A DNA stretch of 49,302 nucleotides, taken from positions 1 through 49,302 of the forward strand of contig CAZSAT010000046.1 of assembly GCA_964604675.1 (NCBI GenBank). The letters run 5' to 3'. The notes under the pieces are model-generated. The model searched no databases. It saw nothing but the letters and a program-made list of their open reading frames with translations, and was not told the origin of the DNA. Shown one piece after another: positions 1 to 10,011 of this stretch. Origin of the DNA: CAZSAT01 sp964604675. GTDB taxonomy: Bacteria > Myxococcota_A > UBA796 > CAJQPC01. Positions within the stretch are counted from its first letter, which is position 1, and the number at the start of each line of letters is the position of its first letter. Position numbers and translations under genes: made by a program.

Positions 1-1040
<1,040 letters not shown>

Positions 1041-1406
1041 GTGCTGCTTCTGATGGCCGCCGTCGCCTGCGAGACCCCCGCGCCGAGCGCGTGCACGGAC
1101 ATGTGCGGGTCGGCTGCGGCGCTCTACGGCGGCTGCCTGGAGGACTGGGGCGTGGACTGGAGCGCCGCTGGCTACGAGGACGAGGACCAGTTCCTCGCCT
1201 CGTGCGCCACGTGGATCTGGGAGATGAGCTTGCTCGAAGCCGACGCTCTGGAGCGCGGTGAGATCGAGCAGGAGGGCTGGCTCGGGCCTGTCTGCGCCGA
1301 GCGGCACGCCGCGTTCTCCGCGGAGGATGCGACGTGCGAGGCCTACACGGGCGTGGACTGGAACGACACGCCGTGGCAGGCGCCGGAGGAGACAACAGAC
1401 GGATAA
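1041..1406 (+). CDS. Small Cys-rich lipoprotein
   Basis: This 121-residue protein starts with GTG immediately after the TAG of the preceding gene. That TAG is in frame, so the start cannot be further upstream. The N-terminus reads MLLLMAAVAC, a very short hydrophobic stretch ending in a lipobox-like AVAC with Cys at residue 10 and no Lys/Arg. Six further Cys follow, enough for three disulfides in an exported protein. The rest is acidic (GYEDEDQF, EEIEQ-like segments). No Shine-Dalgarno is visible, so translation is probably coupled to the upstream gene. No family recognised. Export as a lipoprotein is inferred from the lipobox and the Cys pattern. Confidence 0.65.
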   Translation: MLLLMAAVACETPAPSACTDMCGSAAALYGGCLEDWGVDWSAAGYEDEDQFLASCATWIWEMSLLEADALERGEIEQEGWLGPVCAERHAAFSAEDATCEAYTGVDWNDTPWQAPEETTDG

Positions 1407-1409
1407 GCC
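1404..1409 (+). promoter_or_regulatory. -10-like box before mutS
   Basis: The sequence TAAGCC starts on the TAA stop of the upstream lipoprotein and ends six bases before the mutS ATG, with no Shine-Dalgarno between them. The geometry matches the leaderless-type promoters seen elsewhere in the window. The match to TANNNT is imperfect. Confidence 0.3.
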
Positions 1410-1415
1410 CCCACC

Positions 1416-3998
1416 ATGGCCTCCACCGACACCCCGATGTTCCGGCAGTACGCGTCCCTGAAGGCGCAGGTGCCGGATGCGGTGCTGATGTTCCGCATGG
1501 GGGACTTCTACGAGGTCTTCTTCGACGACGCAAAGCTCGTGGCCGAGACCTGCGAGCTCACCCTCACGAGCCGCAACAAGGGGCATCCCGACGCCATTCC
1601 GATGGCCGGGGTGCCCCACCACTCGGCGCGCGCGCACATCCAGACCCTCGTCCAGGCCGGCCACAAGGTCGCCATGGCCGACCAGGTGGAAGACCCGGCG
1701 CTGGCCAAGGGCTTGGTGAAGCGCGCCATCGTGCGGATCGTGACCCCGGGCGTGGGGCTCGACCCGGAAGAGCTCGCCCCGCGCGAGCCGTGCTGGCTCG
1801 CCGGGGTGTGTCGAGGCGATGCCGGGTTCGGCTTCGCGGTGCTGGACGTCTCCACGGGCGACCTGCGGGTGACCGAGCTCGACAGCCTGGAGGCGCTGCT
1901 CGCCGAGCTCGGCCGGACCGAACCCCGGGAAGTCGTGCTGCCGCTGGCGTTGTCGGAGGTGCCCGAGCTGCGGGTCGCGCTCACCGGGCTTCGCACGAAC
2001 ACCGTGGACGAGGGTGTGTTCGAGCCGCGGCAGGGGGCCGCCGCCCTCGCGCGGCGCTTCGAGGTGGCGGACCTCACGGGCTTTGGTGCCGGCCACCTGT
2101 CGGTCGGCCTGGGCGCGGCCTGGGCGGTGGTCGACTACGCGAGCGGCAACCTGCAGTCCACGCTCCCGCACCTCCGGGAGCTGCGTCCCTACGCCGTCGG
2201 CGGCTTCATGGTGCTCGACGAGGCCACCCGGAGGAACCTCGAGCTCACGCGTCCGCTCCGCGGCACCGGGCGCAAGGGCACCTTGATCGGCATGCTGGAC
2301 CGGACGGCCACGGCCATGGGTGGTCGGCTGCTGCGGGAGTGGGTGAGCTACCCCCTCCTCGACCTCGCTCGCCTGCGGCGCCGGCAGGACGCGGTGCAGG
2401 CCTTCGTCGACGACGGCCCCCTTCGACGCCGCATCCGAGACGGACTCAAGCAGGTCGCCGACCTGGAGCGCATCGCGGGCAAGGTGGCCCAGGGCTCCGG
2501 GCACGCGCGGGATCTCGTGGCGCTCCGCGGAAGCCTCGAGGCGCTGCCGGAGGTCGCCGACGCGCTCCGGCCGGTGGCAGCGCTCGCCCCGCACCTGCCC
2601 GGTGACCTCTGCGGCGACGTGGCCGAGGACATCGCGACCTGGCTCGTCGACGAGCCCCCGCTCCAGACCACAGAGGGCGGCCTGATCCGCCGAGGCGCCG
2701 ACGAGGCCCTCGACGAGCTGGCCACCTTGTCGCGTGATGGCAAGGCGATGATCGCGGCGATGGAGTCGAGCGAGCGCGAGCGCACGGGCATCGGCTCGCT
2801 CAAGGTCCGCTTCAACAAGGTCATGGGCTACTACATCGAGATCACGCGAGCCAACCTGCACCGGGTGCCCGACGACTACATCCGGAAGCAGACACTCACC
2901 AACAGCGAGCGCTACCTCACACCCGAGCTCAAGGAGTTCGAACAGAAGGTCCTGAACGCCGACGAGAAGAAGAAGGCCCTGGAGTACGCGCTCTTCGTGG
3001 AGCTGCGGGACCGCATCGCGCTCGAGCTGGCGCGGCTGAAGGCGCTCGGGCACGCGGTGGCCGTGCTCGATGTGTTCGCGTCGCTCGCCGAGGTTGCGAG
3101 CGGTGCGCGCTACTGCCGGCCCGTGGTCGACGACTCCAGCGAGCTGTCGATCGAGGCCGGTCGGCACCCCGTGGTCGAGCGGCAGGATCTCGGCGAGAAG
3201 TTCGTGCCCAACGACCTCGCGCTCGGCGGCGACGGTCGGCGCCTGCTCATCGTGACCGGCCCGAACATGTCGGGCAAGTCGACCGTGATGCGGCAGACCG
3301 CGCTCATCGCCCTATTGGCCCAGATCGGCAGCTTCGTGCCGGCTCGGCAGGCGCGGATCGGACTCTGCGACCGGGTGTTCACCCGGGTGGGCGCGAGCGA
3401 CGATCTGTCCAGCGGTCGCAGCACCTTCATGGTCGAGATGAGCGAGACCGCCAACATCCTGCACCACGCCACCGAACGCAGCCTCGTGCTGCTCGACGAG
3501 ATCGGGCGCGGAACGTCGACCTACGATGGGCTCGCGATCGCCTGGGCGGTGGCAGAGACCCTGCACGATCAGGTGCGCTGTCGCGCGCTCTTCGCCACGC
3601 ACTACCACGAGCTCCTGGACCTGGCCGCGGAGCGTCCGCACGTGGCCAACGTCCACGTGGCCGTGAGTGAGTGGGGGGAGCGCATCCTCTTCCTCCGCAA
3701 GCTCAAGGAGGGGGGCGCCAGCCGCAGCTACGGCATCCAGTGTGCGCGCCTCGCGGGCATGCCCCACGACGTCGTCGAGCGCGCGAAGACCCTCCTGGTG
3801 AGGCTCGAGAAGCACGCCTCCCAGCACCCGACACCTCAGCTCGGGCTCTTCGGGGCTCCGAGAGCCGAGCAGGCCGCCGCCCCCGTCCCGCGGACCAGCG
3901 CGCTCGACGAGCTGCTCGCCGGCATCGACCCCGACGCGCTCACGCCGCGCGCCGCCCTCGATGCCCTCTACCGGCTCAAGGAGATGGCCAGCTCTTGA
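1416..3998 (+). CDS. mutS: DNA mismatch repair protein MutS
   Basis: Mismatch-recognition ATPase that binds mispaired or looped DNA and recruits MutL. It has 860 residues, the usual MutS length. The mismatch-binding Phe-X-Glu is at residues 31-33 within MGDFYEVF. The Walker A motif TGPNMSGKS is at about 614-622, followed by the signature GASDDLSSGRSTF and the Walker B LVLLDEIGRGTS. The C-terminal tail carries LGLFG and a short terminal helix typical of MutS dimer and tetramer regions. The ATG at 1416 gives the expected N-terminus (TPMFRQYASLKAQVPD). The stop codon overlaps the TTG start of the amidase gene, so the two are probably cotranscribed. Family assignment is secure. Confidence 0.97.
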   Translation: MASTDTPMFRQYASLKAQVPDAVLMFRMGDFYEVFFDDAKLVAETCELTLTSRNKGHPDAIPMAGVPHHSARAHIQTLVQAGHKVAMADQVEDPALAKGLVKRAIVRIVTPGVGLDPEELAPREPCWLAGVCRGDAGFGFAVLDVSTGDLRVTELDSLEALLAELGRTEPREVVLPLALSEVPELRVALTGLRTNTVDEGVFEPRQGAAALARRFEVADLTGFGAGHLSVGLGAAWAVVDYASGNLQSTLPHLRELRPYAVGGFMVLDEATRRNLELTRPLRGTGRKGTLIGMLDRTATAMGGRLLREWVSYPLLDLARLRRRQDAVQAFVDDGPLRRRIRDGLKQVADLERIAGKVAQGSGHARDLVALRGSLEALPEVADALRPVAALAPHLPGDLCGDVAEDIATWLVDEPPLQTTEGGLIRRGADEALDELATLSRDGKAMIAAMESSERERTGIGSLKVRFNKVMGYYIEITRANLHRVPDDYIRKQTLTNSERYLTPELKEFEQKVLNADEKKKALEYALFVELRDRIALELARLKALGHAVAVLDVFASLAEVASGARYCRPVVDDSSELSIEAGRHPVVERQDLGEKFVPNDLALGGDGRRLLIVTGPNMSGKSTVMRQTALIALLAQIGSFVPARQARIGLCDRVFTRVGASDDLSSGRSTFMVEMSETANILHHATERSLVLLDEIGRGTSTYDGLAIAWAVAETLHDQVRCRALFATHYHELLDLAAERPHVANVHVAVSEWGERILFLRKLKEGGASRSYGIQCARLAGMPHDVVERAKTLLVRLEKHASQHPTPQLGLFGAPRAEQAAAPVPRTSALDELLAGIDPDALTPRAALDALYRLKEMASS

Positions 3999-5149
3999 TC
4001 GCTCTCGCGTTGTGCACCGCCCTGGCCGCCCAGCTCGACGAGCTGAGGGTCTTCGTGGGCGACGGCCACGCGCGGGTCCTGTTGGTCGGCGACGGAGCGC
4101 TGAGCGGCGTGACCATTCGCTCCACGCCTCCGGTCGGCTCCGCCCCCGCCCGGGTCATCCTCACCGTGCCCTCCACGCGCCTGTCGCCCACCCTGCGCGA
4201 TGCCTACCTCTCCGAGGCCGGACGCTGGCTCGTGCCGGTCGGAAGAGGTGGCGTCGAGCAGGTGGCGATCGCCGAGCTCGGGGGATCGTTGCAGGTGGCG
4301 GTGGAGCTCGAGCACGCACGGGAGACCAAGCTCATGGCCATCGGAGACGAGGCGGTGCTGGTCGACCTGCGGCGCCCGTCGGTGGAGCCCGACCGCTCGT
4401 TGCCCGACCCGCAGGTCCTGGGCGCCTGGCTCTCGGGGGTGTCGCTCGCTCGCCAGGCTGAGCGGGGTTCCGACCCGCGACCGCGCATCGTCGTCGACCC
4501 GGGACACGGAGGGTGGGACATCGGCGCAAAGGGCCTGACCGGCACCCACGAGGCCGACATCGCCCTGGGCATCGCGCGCCGACTGGCTCGAGAGCTCGAG
4601 CTGCGCCTCGACGCCGAGGTGTACCTGACGCGTGAAGACGACACCTTCATCGAGCTGCGGGACCGGGCCGCGATGGCGAACGCCCTCGGCGCCGATCTCT
4701 TCGTGTCCGTGCACGCCAACGCGGCACCCGGTCCCACCGCCTGGGGCATCGAGACCTACTACCTGTCGGACGCCAGCGACTCCCGGGCACAGGACGTGGC
4801 CGCCCGGGAGAACGCCACAGCGGGCGACGTGCAGCTCGCCGAGAGCCTGCTCGAGAACCTCGCCATGACGGGGACCCACCAGCTCTCCCGCGCCCTGGCG
4901 ACGGGGGTTCAACAGAGCACGGTGGAGCAGCTTCGCGAGGTCTATGGCAGCGACCAGATCCGGGATCTGGGGGTCAAGACCGCGCGCTTCTACGTGTTGG
5001 TCTTCACCCGGATGCCCGCCATCCTCTACGAGGCGAGCTTCCTGACCAACGATGGCGACGAGATGCGTCTCCGGCAACCGCTCTTCCAGCAGACCACGGC
5101 CGAGGCCATCGCCACGGCGGTGGAGGCGCACCTCGAGGCGTCGCGCTGA
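3995..5149 (+). CDS. N-acetylmuramoyl-L-alanine amidase (Amidase_3)
   Basis: Zinc amidase that cleaves the bond between MurNAc and the stem peptide in peptidoglycan, acting in the periplasm. The likely start is a TTG at 3995 that overlaps the mutS stop. It gives a short signal peptide (MIALALCTALAAQ) and a 384-residue protein; the frame is open further upstream only inside mutS. Residues ~15-130 resemble an AMIN-like beta domain that would target the septum. The catalytic domain carries DPGHGG (His171), Glu186 in THEADI, SVHANA (His240) and the catalytic Glu346 in LYEASFLTN. All expected zinc and catalytic residues are present. It overlaps the downstream recombinase by one base (TGATG). A role in daughter-cell separation is inferred from the AmiC family. 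Confidence 0.9.
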   Translation: MIALALCTALAAQLDELRVFVGDGHARVLLVGDGALSGVTIRSTPPVGSAPARVILTVPSTRLSPTLRDAYLSEAGRWLVPVGRGGVEQVAIAELGGSLQVAVELEHARETKLMAIGDEAVLVDLRRPSVEPDRSLPDPQVLGAWLSGVSLARQAERGSDPRPRIVVDPGHGGWDIGAKGLTGTHEADIALGIARRLARELELRLDAEVYLTREDDTFIELRDRAAMANALGADLFVSVHANAAPGPTAWGIETYYLSDASDSRAQDVAARENATAGDVQLAESLLENLAMTGTHQLSRALATGVQQSTVEQLREVYGSDQIRDLGVKTARFYVLVFTRMPAILYEASFLTNDGDEMRLRQPLFQQTTAEAIATAVEAHLEASR

Positions 5150-6036
5150 TGGAACACGCTGTCGAAGGCTTCCTGGCCTATGCGCGGATCGATCGGGGCC
5201 TGTCGGCGAACACCCTCGAAGCGTACGCACGCGACCTCCGTGCCCTCACCGCCTGGCTCGCCGACCGGGGGCTCGACACCCCAGCGCGTGTCCGGCGGTC
5301 GGACCTGACGAGCTACATGGCTCACCTCCTCGACACGGGTCGAAGCCTGCGCACCGCCGCCCGCCATCGCGTGGCCTTCCGCCAGTTGTTCAAGTACCTG
5401 GTGGAGGAGGGCCTGCTCGACGCGGATCCGGCACTCCTGGTCGAAGCGCCGCGGCACGGTCGGCGGCTGCCCGGCGTGCTCAGCGAGCGGGAAGTGGAGG
5501 CGTTGTTGGCTCAGCCAGACGCGGACACGCCCATCGGGCAACGCGACAAGTCGATGCTCGAGACCCTGTATTCGACCGGACTTCGTGTGTCGGAGTTGTG
5601 TCGGCTGAGGCTCGATGCCTTGCACCTCGATGCGGGCTACATCCTCATCCGCGGCAAGGGTGGGAAGGAACGAATCGTACCTACTGGGCCCGTCGCAGCC
5701 CGCTGGATCGTGGCCTGGGTGCGTGGCTACCGCCTCGATCTCGATCCCTCCCTGCACGTTCCGTGGGTGTACGCGTCGCCTCGGGGAGGGCACCTCACTC
5801 GGCATGCGTTCTGGTACCGAGTCAAGCTGTACGCGCGTGCGGCCGACATCAAGATGGCGGTCAGCCCACACAAGCTGCGACACAGTTTTGCGACACATCT
5901 CTTGGACCACGGCGCGGACTTGCGAGCCGTTCAGCTCATGCTCGGGCACGCGGATCTCTCGACCACGCAGATCTACACCCACGTGGCCAACGAGCGCCTT
6001 CGACGCATCCATCGCGAAGCGCATCCGAGGGGGTAG
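5149..6036 (+). CDS. xerC: Tyrosine recombinase XerC/XerD
   Basis: Site-specific recombinase of the XerCD type, which resolves chromosome dimers at dif. At 295 residues it has normal length. The N-terminal SAM-like DNA-binding domain covers about 1-105. The catalytic set is complete: Arg146 (GLRVSEL), Lys170 (RGKGGKER), His241 and Arg244 (HKLRHSFATHLL), His267 (LGHADLSTTQIYTHV) and nucleophile Tyr276. It starts one base inside the amidase stop codon, so the mutS-amidase-xer genes look like one transcription unit linking repair and cell division. Whether it is XerC or XerD cannot be decided by eye. No dif-like site was recognised in the window and no mobile element flanks it, so a housekeeping role is more likely than an integrase role. 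Confidence 0.9.
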   Translation: MEHAVEGFLAYARIDRGLSANTLEAYARDLRALTAWLADRGLDTPARVRRSDLTSYMAHLLDTGRSLRTAARHRVAFRQLFKYLVEEGLLDADPALLVEAPRHGRRLPGVLSEREVEALLAQPDADTPIGQRDKSMLETLYSTGLRVSELCRLRLDALHLDAGYILIRGKGGKERIVPTGPVAARWIVAWVRGYRLDLDPSLHVPWVYASPRGGHLTRHAFWYRVKLYARAADIKMAVSPHKLRHSFATHLLDHGADLRAVQLMLGHADLSTTQIYTHVANERLRRIHREAHPRG

Positions 6037-6052
6037 CGCGGTCGTCGACGCC

Positions 6053-7450
6053 CTACGGAGCGTTCTCCCAGTCGGCGGGTGCGTGCTCGCCGAACTGCTC
6101 GACGAGGCGCGCCGCGTCGGCGTCGATGCGCTCCCACAGGCAGCCGAGCGTCTCGGCGTCCTCCATGTCGGCGGTGCGGTCCGCGGTCTCGGTGGGATCG
6201 GTGGCGAGATCGTAGAGCTCCGAGCTGCCGTCCCAGTGGGTGAGGAGCTTCCAGTCGCCGCGCTGCGCCGCCTGGATCGTGACGTCGCCCTCGTAGCGCA
6301 CCAGGCCGCGCACGCGGTCGACGTGGCTGGTGCCGACGACGTGACCGGTGAAGCTCTCCCGCGGGTCCAGCCCGAGTGCCTGGTAGATGGTGGGGACGAT
6401 GTCGGCGTGGGTGGTCGGACCTCCCCAGGCGACGGGGGTGACACCGTCGGCGGACCAGAAGAACGCCAGGCCCTGGCTCTCCTCCTGGTAGAGGGTGTGG
6501 CCGTGTCCCTGGCTGTCCTGGTGGTCGAAGAAGCCCTCGCCGTGGTCCGAGGCAACGACCACGAGGGTGTCCTCGAGCTTGCCAGTCCCTCCGAGTGTGG
6601 TGATCAGCCGGCGGATCATCGCGTCGGTGTAGCGCAGCTCGCCGTCGTACAGCGCGTAGAGCGCGGCGAGCGCGTCGGCTTGTCGCTTGGCGTCGAGCTC
6701 GGGCCATTCGGCCACGAGCCGGTTCAGGTCGAGGCTGGTCGAGAGGTCGTAGCCGATGAACTCCGTGTTCCCTTCGATGTAGAGCTCTGGCGGGTCGAAG
6801 GCCGCGTGGGGGTCGAGCAGGTGGACGTGCAGGTAGTAGGGCGCGTCGTTGTCGAAGTCCAGGGCCGCATCGATGGCGTTGGTCACCATGGTCTCGGCGG
6901 TCCACTCCGCCTGGCCGATGGCCGTGTCGAAGCCGTTGACCGTGCCGTAGGTGTTCATCAGGTAGGGGCTCGCGCTGACCATGGTGGTCTGGAACCCGGC
7001 CGCCTGCAGCCAGTCGGCCAGCAGCTCCCCATCGGCGGGGAAGAGCTCGGGTGCGCCGTAGAAGACCGTGGGCTCGAAGCCGAAGTCCAGGGTGTCCTGC
7101 CCGGCGAGCAGGCAGATCATCGAGGGGTAGGTCCAGTTGGAGCAGCTCTGGTGGTCGTCGAGCACCAGCCCCTCGGCCATCAACTCGTCGAGGAATGGGG
7201 TCTGCGTGCCGCCGGAGTAGCGCCCGACGCGGTCACGCCGCACCGTGTCGATGGACAAGAAGATCAGGTTCTTCGGCGTGCTCGAGGGCACCAGGGCCGC
7301 CGTGTCGGTCGGCTCCGTGGCGCATGCCGACGCCTCCGGCGCGGTGTCCTCGCTGTCGCCGCTGTCGAGCACCTCGGTGTCGTCGCCGGCAGGGGAGTCG
7401 ACCGAGGCGCCCGTATCGACGGTGCTCGTGCAAGCGAAGAACAACCACAT
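6053..7450 (-). CDS. Sulfatase/alkaline phosphatase-fold lipoprotein
   Basis: This 465-residue hydrolase belongs to the sulfatase/phosphatase superfamily. The metal site begins with NLIFLSIDTVRRDRVG (Asp68) and continues with VVASDHGEGFFDH. The nucleophile region reads SNWTYPSM, placing Thr107 where sulfatases carry the formylglycine Cys or Ser, so it is probably a Thr-type esterase or phosphotransferase rather than a classical sulfatase. The N-terminus is MWLFFACTSTVDTG: lipobox Cys at residue 7, then a Thr/Asp/Ser-rich linker to about residue 58. An in-frame TAG 12 bases upstream means the start cannot move out. It lies 49 bases downstream of the penicillin-binding protein gene on the same strand. 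A periplasmic or outer-membrane location is inferred; the substrate is unknown. Confidence 0.85.
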   Translation of the reverse strand: MWLFFACTSTVDTGASVDSPAGDDTEVLDSGDSEDTAPEASACATEPTDTAALVPSSTPKNLIFLSIDTVRRDRVGRYSGGTQTPFLDELMAEGLVLDDHQSCSNWTYPSMICLLAGQDTLDFGFEPTVFYGAPELFPADGELLADWLQAAGFQTTMVSASPYLMNTYGTVNGFDTAIGQAEWTAETMVTNAIDAALDFDNDAPYYLHVHLLDPHAAFDPPELYIEGNTEFIGYDLSTSLDLNRLVAEWPELDAKRQADALAALYALYDGELRYTDAMIRRLITTLGGTGKLEDTLVVVASDHGEGFFDHQDSQGHGHTLYQEESQGLAFFWSADGVTPVAWGGPTTHADIVPTIYQALGLDPRESFTGHVVGTSHVDRVRGLVRYEGDVTIQAAQRGDWKLLTHWDGSSELYDLATDPTETADRTADMEDAETLGCLWERIDADAARLVEQFGEHAPADWENAP

Positions 7451-7456
7451 GGGGCA

Positions 7457-7464
7457 GGACTACA
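7457..7464 (-). promoter_or_regulatory. -10-like box before the sulfatase lipoprotein
   Basis: Reading the minus strand, TGTAGTCC lies 6-8 bases before the ATG at 7450. Both TGTAGT (8 bases away) and TAGTCC (6 bases away) are possible -10 hexamers. There is no Shine-Dalgarno, so a leaderless transcript is likely. Confidence 0.35.
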
Positions 7465-7499
7465 CGCAGTCCGAGGGTCTCGCAAGCGCCGAGGGTGGC

Positions 7500-9950
7500 C
7501 TACCGGTTGCGCCGGCGCTTTCGAAGCCAGGCGCCGGGCCCGGTTCGCTCGTCGTCACCGGCCTCGTTCACCGGCGTCCTGGCGACGAGCCTGTCGAGGA
7601 TGGAGAGCACGCTGTCGTCCAGGCCGCACCCGCGCGCGGGCTCCTCCCCCTTGCTGAAGACCTCGGTGCCGCAGCTGTCACAGACGCCGAGGGTCCACTC
7701 GCCCAGGCAGACCTCGGCTTCCACCACGCTCGAGGGCATGGGGAAGGTGGCATCGGCGGTGCCGCTCGCCGCGACGAAGCGCGCCCAGATCGGCAGGGCG
7801 GCCTTCGAGCCGGTCAGGCGGGTGGCCCGGTTGTCGTCGAAGCCCACCCACACGACCACCGCCAGGTCGTCGGTCACCCCGGCGAACCAGGCGTCGCGGC
7901 CGGCGTCGGTGGTTCCTGTCTTGCCGCCCACGGCACCCGTCACCCCATAGCTGGCGGCCTTCGCCCCGGTGCCTTCGGTCATCACGCTGCCGAGCACGTC
8001 GGTGGCGAGCCAGGCCGCGCGCTCCGAGGTCCGACGGAGCACCAGCGGCTCATCCCGGATGAGCTGCGCGCCGTCGACGTCGTAGACCGCGGAGAGGTGG
8101 GTGGGTGCAGCCCAGGTCCCCATGCCGCCGAACACGGTGTAGGCGCCGGCGAGCTCGACCGGCGTGGCCGAGAAGGCCCCGAGGGCCGCGCTGGGCAGGC
8201 GGGTGGCACCGGCGAGGCCGAGCGCCTGCAGGCCGTCCTGCAGGCGCGCGTAGCCGAGCTCTTCCGCCAGCAGCACAGCGGGGACGTTCCGGCTCCGCGC
8301 GATGACCTCCCTCAGGCGCACCTCGCCCTCGTAGCTGCCGTCGTAGTTCTTCGGGGCCCAGGTCGTGCCGTCCAACGTGCGCTCGATGGGCTCGTCGATG
8401 AACCGGGTGTGCGGCGACAGGCCCTCGTCGTGCTCGAACGCCCACAGCATGGTCAGCGGCTTCACCGTGCTGCCGGGCTGACGCTCGGCGTACAGGGCGC
8501 GGTTGTACTGGCTGTGGCCGTAGTCGCGACCGCCCACCATCGCCAGCACCGCACCCGTGTGCACGTCGACGGCCACCAGCGCGGCCTGGATGCCGGCCAC
8601 GCCGTCGACGGCACCTTCGAGCTCGGCGAGGCCTTGGGCGACCGCGCGCTCCGCGAGGGCTTGGAGGCGGGGATGGAGACCGGTGTGCAGGACGAGACCT
8701 TCGCGCGAGACCACCGCCTCCCCGAGCGCCGCTTCGGCCGCCTCCACCGCGGCATCGACGGCGTAGGGCGCGACCCGTCCCGACACCACCGGCGCGGCCT
8801 CGAGGGGTGACCTCGACGCCACGGCGGCCTCGTCGGCGCCCAGCCAGCCGAGCTCCACCATGCGCCCCAGGGCGAGGTTTCTCCGTGAGGTCGCGCGTTC
8901 CGGGTGACGCAGTGGGTTGTACGCGTTGGGCGAGCTGATGATGCCGGCGAGGGTCGCGGCCTCGCCGATGTCGAGGCGCTCCACCGGCTTCCCGAAGAAG
9001 GTCCGCGCCGCCTGGTCGGCGCCGCAGATGGCCCGACCGCCCAGCTGTCCCCAGTAGATCTCGTTCATGTAGAGCGTGAGGATCGCTTCCTTGTCGAGCT
9101 CCTGTTCCAAGGCGAGGGCGAGGAAGAGCTCGTCCAGCTTCCGCCGCCAGGTGCGCTCCGGGCTCAGGAACAGGTTCTTGGCGAGCTGCTGCGTGAGCGT
9201 GCTCCCTCCTGAGATCGTCCGGCCCGCGAGGGCGTTCTGGAGCAGGGCCCGCGCGATGCCCAGCGGGGCGATGCCGCGATGGGTCCAGAAGTCGTCGTCC
9301 TCCATCGCGAGCACGGCCTGCTGCAGATGCTCGGGGAAGTCATCGAGCGTGCGCGGAGTGCGCTCCTCGTTCGAGGGACCGCGCACCGACGCGAGCTGGG
9401 TGGCGGGCAGGACCAGCGGCGCGGCCGGGGACACGCTGGCCACGCGTCCCCCTGCGAAGGTGACGAGCGCTTCGGTGTCCTCGACGCGCCAGCCCGGCCC
9501 GTTCGTGGCGCGCAGACGAACCTGGAGGGCATCCGGGTGCACCACGAAGTCCCCGGGCCCTCCCAATGCATCGACCTGCACGTAGCCGGCACCGCGCAGA
9601 TCGCGGGCGAGCTCCTCGGGTGTGGCGGTCAGACCTGGCCAGACGGACACCGGACCGGACCAGACCTGCCCGGGCACCTCCCAGACCTGCGCGGCGAGCT
9701 TGTCGCGCACCGTGCCGCGTGCGTCGTGGAGCAGCACGGCACCCACCGCCCCGGTCCCGATCACGACGCCGAGACCACTCGCGACCGTGATGCGCACCAC
9801 GAAGCGACGCGCGCGAACCGCCAGGGAGGGGCGTGCAGCCCCCTTGCGTCCGCGGGCGGTGGGCTTGCGTCCCCGGCTCGGGCGCTTGGACGCCGCCCGC
9901 TTCTTCGCGGGCTTCCGCTTGGTAGCGGGCTTCTTCTTGCGGGTCGCCAC
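7500..9950 (-). CDS. Class A penicillin-binding protein (PBP1b-like)
   Basis: Bifunctional peptidoglycan synthase of 816 residues, anchored in the inner membrane. Residues 1-48 form a Lys/Arg/Ala/Pro-rich cytoplasmic tail (KKKPATKRKPAKKR), followed by one transmembrane helix at about 53-75. The glycosyltransferase domain (GT51) shows EDDDFWTHRG (Glu217) and GGSTLTQQLAKNLF. The transpeptidase domain has Ser494-X-X-Lys497 (PGSTVKPL), Ser-Arg-Asn at 553-555 and Lys-Thr-Gly-Thr at 677-680. The UB2H-like region after the helix fits PBP1b better than PBP1a. Near the C-terminus CDSCG and a later Cys form a small possible zinc ribbon, which is unusual. The GTG start at 9950 follows GAGAGG with good spacing. 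The basic tail resembles the histone-like tail of the protein at 28290. Confidence 0.92.
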   Translation of the reverse strand: MATRKKKPATKRKPAKKRAASKRPSRGRKPTARGRKGAARPSLAVRARRFVVRITVASGLGVVIGTGAVGAVLLHDARGTVRDKLAAQVWEVPGQVWSGPVSVWPGLTATPEELARDLRGAGYVQVDALGGPGDFVVHPDALQVRLRATNGPGWRVEDTEALVTFAGGRVASVSPAAPLVLPATQLASVRGPSNEERTPRTLDDFPEHLQQAVLAMEDDDFWTHRGIAPLGIARALLQNALAGRTISGGSTLTQQLAKNLFLSPERTWRRKLDELFLALALEQELDKEAILTLYMNEIYWGQLGGRAICGADQAARTFFGKPVERLDIGEAATLAGIISSPNAYNPLRHPERATSRRNLALGRMVELGWLGADEAAVASRSPLEAAPVVSGRVAPYAVDAAVEAAEAALGEAVVSREGLVLHTGLHPRLQALAERAVAQGLAELEGAVDGVAGIQAALVAVDVHTGAVLAMVGGRDYGHSQYNRALYAERQPGSTVKPLTMLWAFEHDEGLSPHTRFIDEPIERTLDGTTWAPKNYDGSYEGEVRLREVIARSRNVPAVLLAEELGYARLQDGLQALGLAGATRLPSAALGAFSATPVELAGAYTVFGGMGTWAAPTHLSAVYDVDGAQLIRDEPLVLRRTSERAAWLATDVLGSVMTEGTGAKAASYGVTGAVGGKTGTTDAGRDAWFAGVTDDLAVVVWVGFDDNRATRLTGSKAALPIWARFVAASGTADATFPMPSSVVEAEVCLGEWTLGVCDSCGTEVFSKGEEPARGCGLDDSVLSILDRLVARTPVNEAGDDERTGPGAWLRKRRRNR

Positions 9951-10011
9951 GAGCAGCCTCTCGGAGAGAGTCTACCCCAACCCTCGACGCGTCAACAGTG
10001 CTCCGTCGCGA

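Noticed and set aside
5149..6036. Integrase marking a mobile element
   Set aside because: The recombinase has XerC/D length and sits in a mutS-amidase operon. No attachment site, tRNA or phage gene is nearby.
5615..7657. A 680-codon plus-strand frame across the xer end and the sulfatase-fold gene
   Set aside because: It is antisense to the well-supported sulfatase-fold lipoprotein and shows no family features.
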